Notes under the pieces: model-generated
The model's input: only the letters and a program-made list of their open reading frames with translations
Databases searched by the model: none
What the model was told of the DNA's origin: nothing
Shown: positions 63,837-64,000 of the stretch, piece by piece
Layout of the letters: each line of letters opens with the position of its first letter
How positions within the stretch are numbered: position 1 is the stretch's first letter
Program-made: the position numbers and the translations under genes
Origin: Sulfurihydrogenibium azorense Az-Fu1
GTDB lineage: Bacteria > Aquificota > Aquificia > Aquificales > Hydrogenothermaceae
Reading direction: 5' to 3'
Assembly: GCF_000021545.1 (NCBI RefSeq)
Contig: NC_012438.1
Coordinates: forward strand, 124,001-188,000
Length of the DNA: 64,000 nucleotides

Positions 63837-64000
63837 TGAAATTGTCTGATTTTGATTACCATCTTCCAAAAGAACTTATTGCTAAATACCCAGTAGAGCC
63901 AAGGGATAGCTGTCGTTTGATGGTTTTAAATAGAGAAAAAAAGTCTATAGAGCATAGAGTATTTAGAGACATCGTTGATTACCTTCAAGAAGGAGATTTA
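63836..64000 (+). CDS. queA: tRNA preQ1(34) S-adenosylmethionine ribosyltransferase-isomerase (5' part)
   Basis: The first 55 codons run to the right edge. [20 protein letters not shown], then [11 protein letters not shown] and [11 protein letters not shown], are the QueA N-terminus. It adds the cyclopentene precursor to 7-aminomethyl-deazaguanine in tRNA, after QueE and QueC in the queuosine pathway. ATG 63833 one codon earlier is an equal choice; both overlap the DUF2905 stop. Confidence 0.92.
   Translation, partial: MKLSDFDYHLPKELIAKYPVEPRDSCRLMVLNREKKSIEHRVFRDIVDYLQEGDL

Overview
The window is a compact, low-GC bacterial chromosome segment of about one third G+C. It carries about 68 protein-coding genes, no rRNA and no tRNA that I can find. 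The gene set and protein style point to a thermophilic member of the Aquificota, most like Hydrogenothermaceae such as Sulfurihydrogenibium; this is inferred from protein features, not from a database match. Pointers include a thioredoxin-like 2Fe-2S ferredoxin, a succinate dehydrogenase/fumarate reductase flavoprotein, a cation efflux protein fused to a NifX-like domain, Lys/Glu-rich proteins, short gaps with many 4-20 bp overlaps, TTG/GTG starts, and an FabL-type enoyl reductase.

Layout. 1-5.9 kb: a truncated degenerate EAL-domain protein, rpsP-khpA, tsaE, dapA, a sugar dehydrogenase/aminotransferase pair, ribH and nusB. 5.8-7.9 kb: a metallophosphoesterase gene broken by an internal deletion and by a tnpB-only IS200/IS605-type element. 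7.9-18.1 kb: tadA, an AAA/PD-(D/E)XK protein, then a + strand run carA, CDF transporter, usp, tyrA, prfB, queC, topA. 18.2-27.7 kb: a tightly overlapping + strand run gatC, recA, pilT, recX, ribF, a large TPR protein, rimM, lptF/G, MEMO, AMMECR1. 28.6-29.5 kb: the ferredoxin gene with a strong terminator, followed by a striking gene-free region. That region holds eleven exact 11-bp tandem units plus five inverted copies of the same unit, with the core TTATCAACA one base from a DnaA box, then a very AT-rich stretch. It is the most interesting object in the window and looks like a replication origin or DnaA-binding locus. 29.5-36.7 kb: PDO-like oxidoreductase, dxr, a LysR regulator, sdhA (minus), rplS-rnhB-trpD-fabL.

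36.7-63.6 kb is mostly on the minus strand: fliA with an unknown helical protein, acpS-aroK, dprA, the translation block rpsB-tsf-pyrH-frr followed by rimP-nusA-ylxQ-infB-queE, an AEC transporter, secA-lspA-dksA, a YcgR-like PilZ protein, trpG, and rlmB-methyltransferase-murF-gap. The + strand genes inside it are a GT39 glycosyltransferase, a PilZ protein, alr, an NtrX-like regulator with an altered GAFTGA loop, a tautomerase, and the remnant of an AAA ATPase gene that keeps its paired promoter dyads. The window ends in a DUF2905 gene and the start of queA.

How the genes fit together. Translation and ribosome biogenesis dominate (rpsP, khpA, rimM, rplS, nusB, prfB, rpsB, tsf, frr, rimP, nusA, infB, rlmB, tadA, tsaE). 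DNA processing and uptake are represented by recA-recX, pilT, dprA, topA and rnhB. Queuosine synthesis is spread over queC, queE and queA. Cell-envelope genes include murF, alr, dapA, lspA, lptF/G, secA, acpS and fabL. Cyclic-di-GMP-type and motility functions appear as the EAL-like protein, two PilZ proteins, fliA and pilT.
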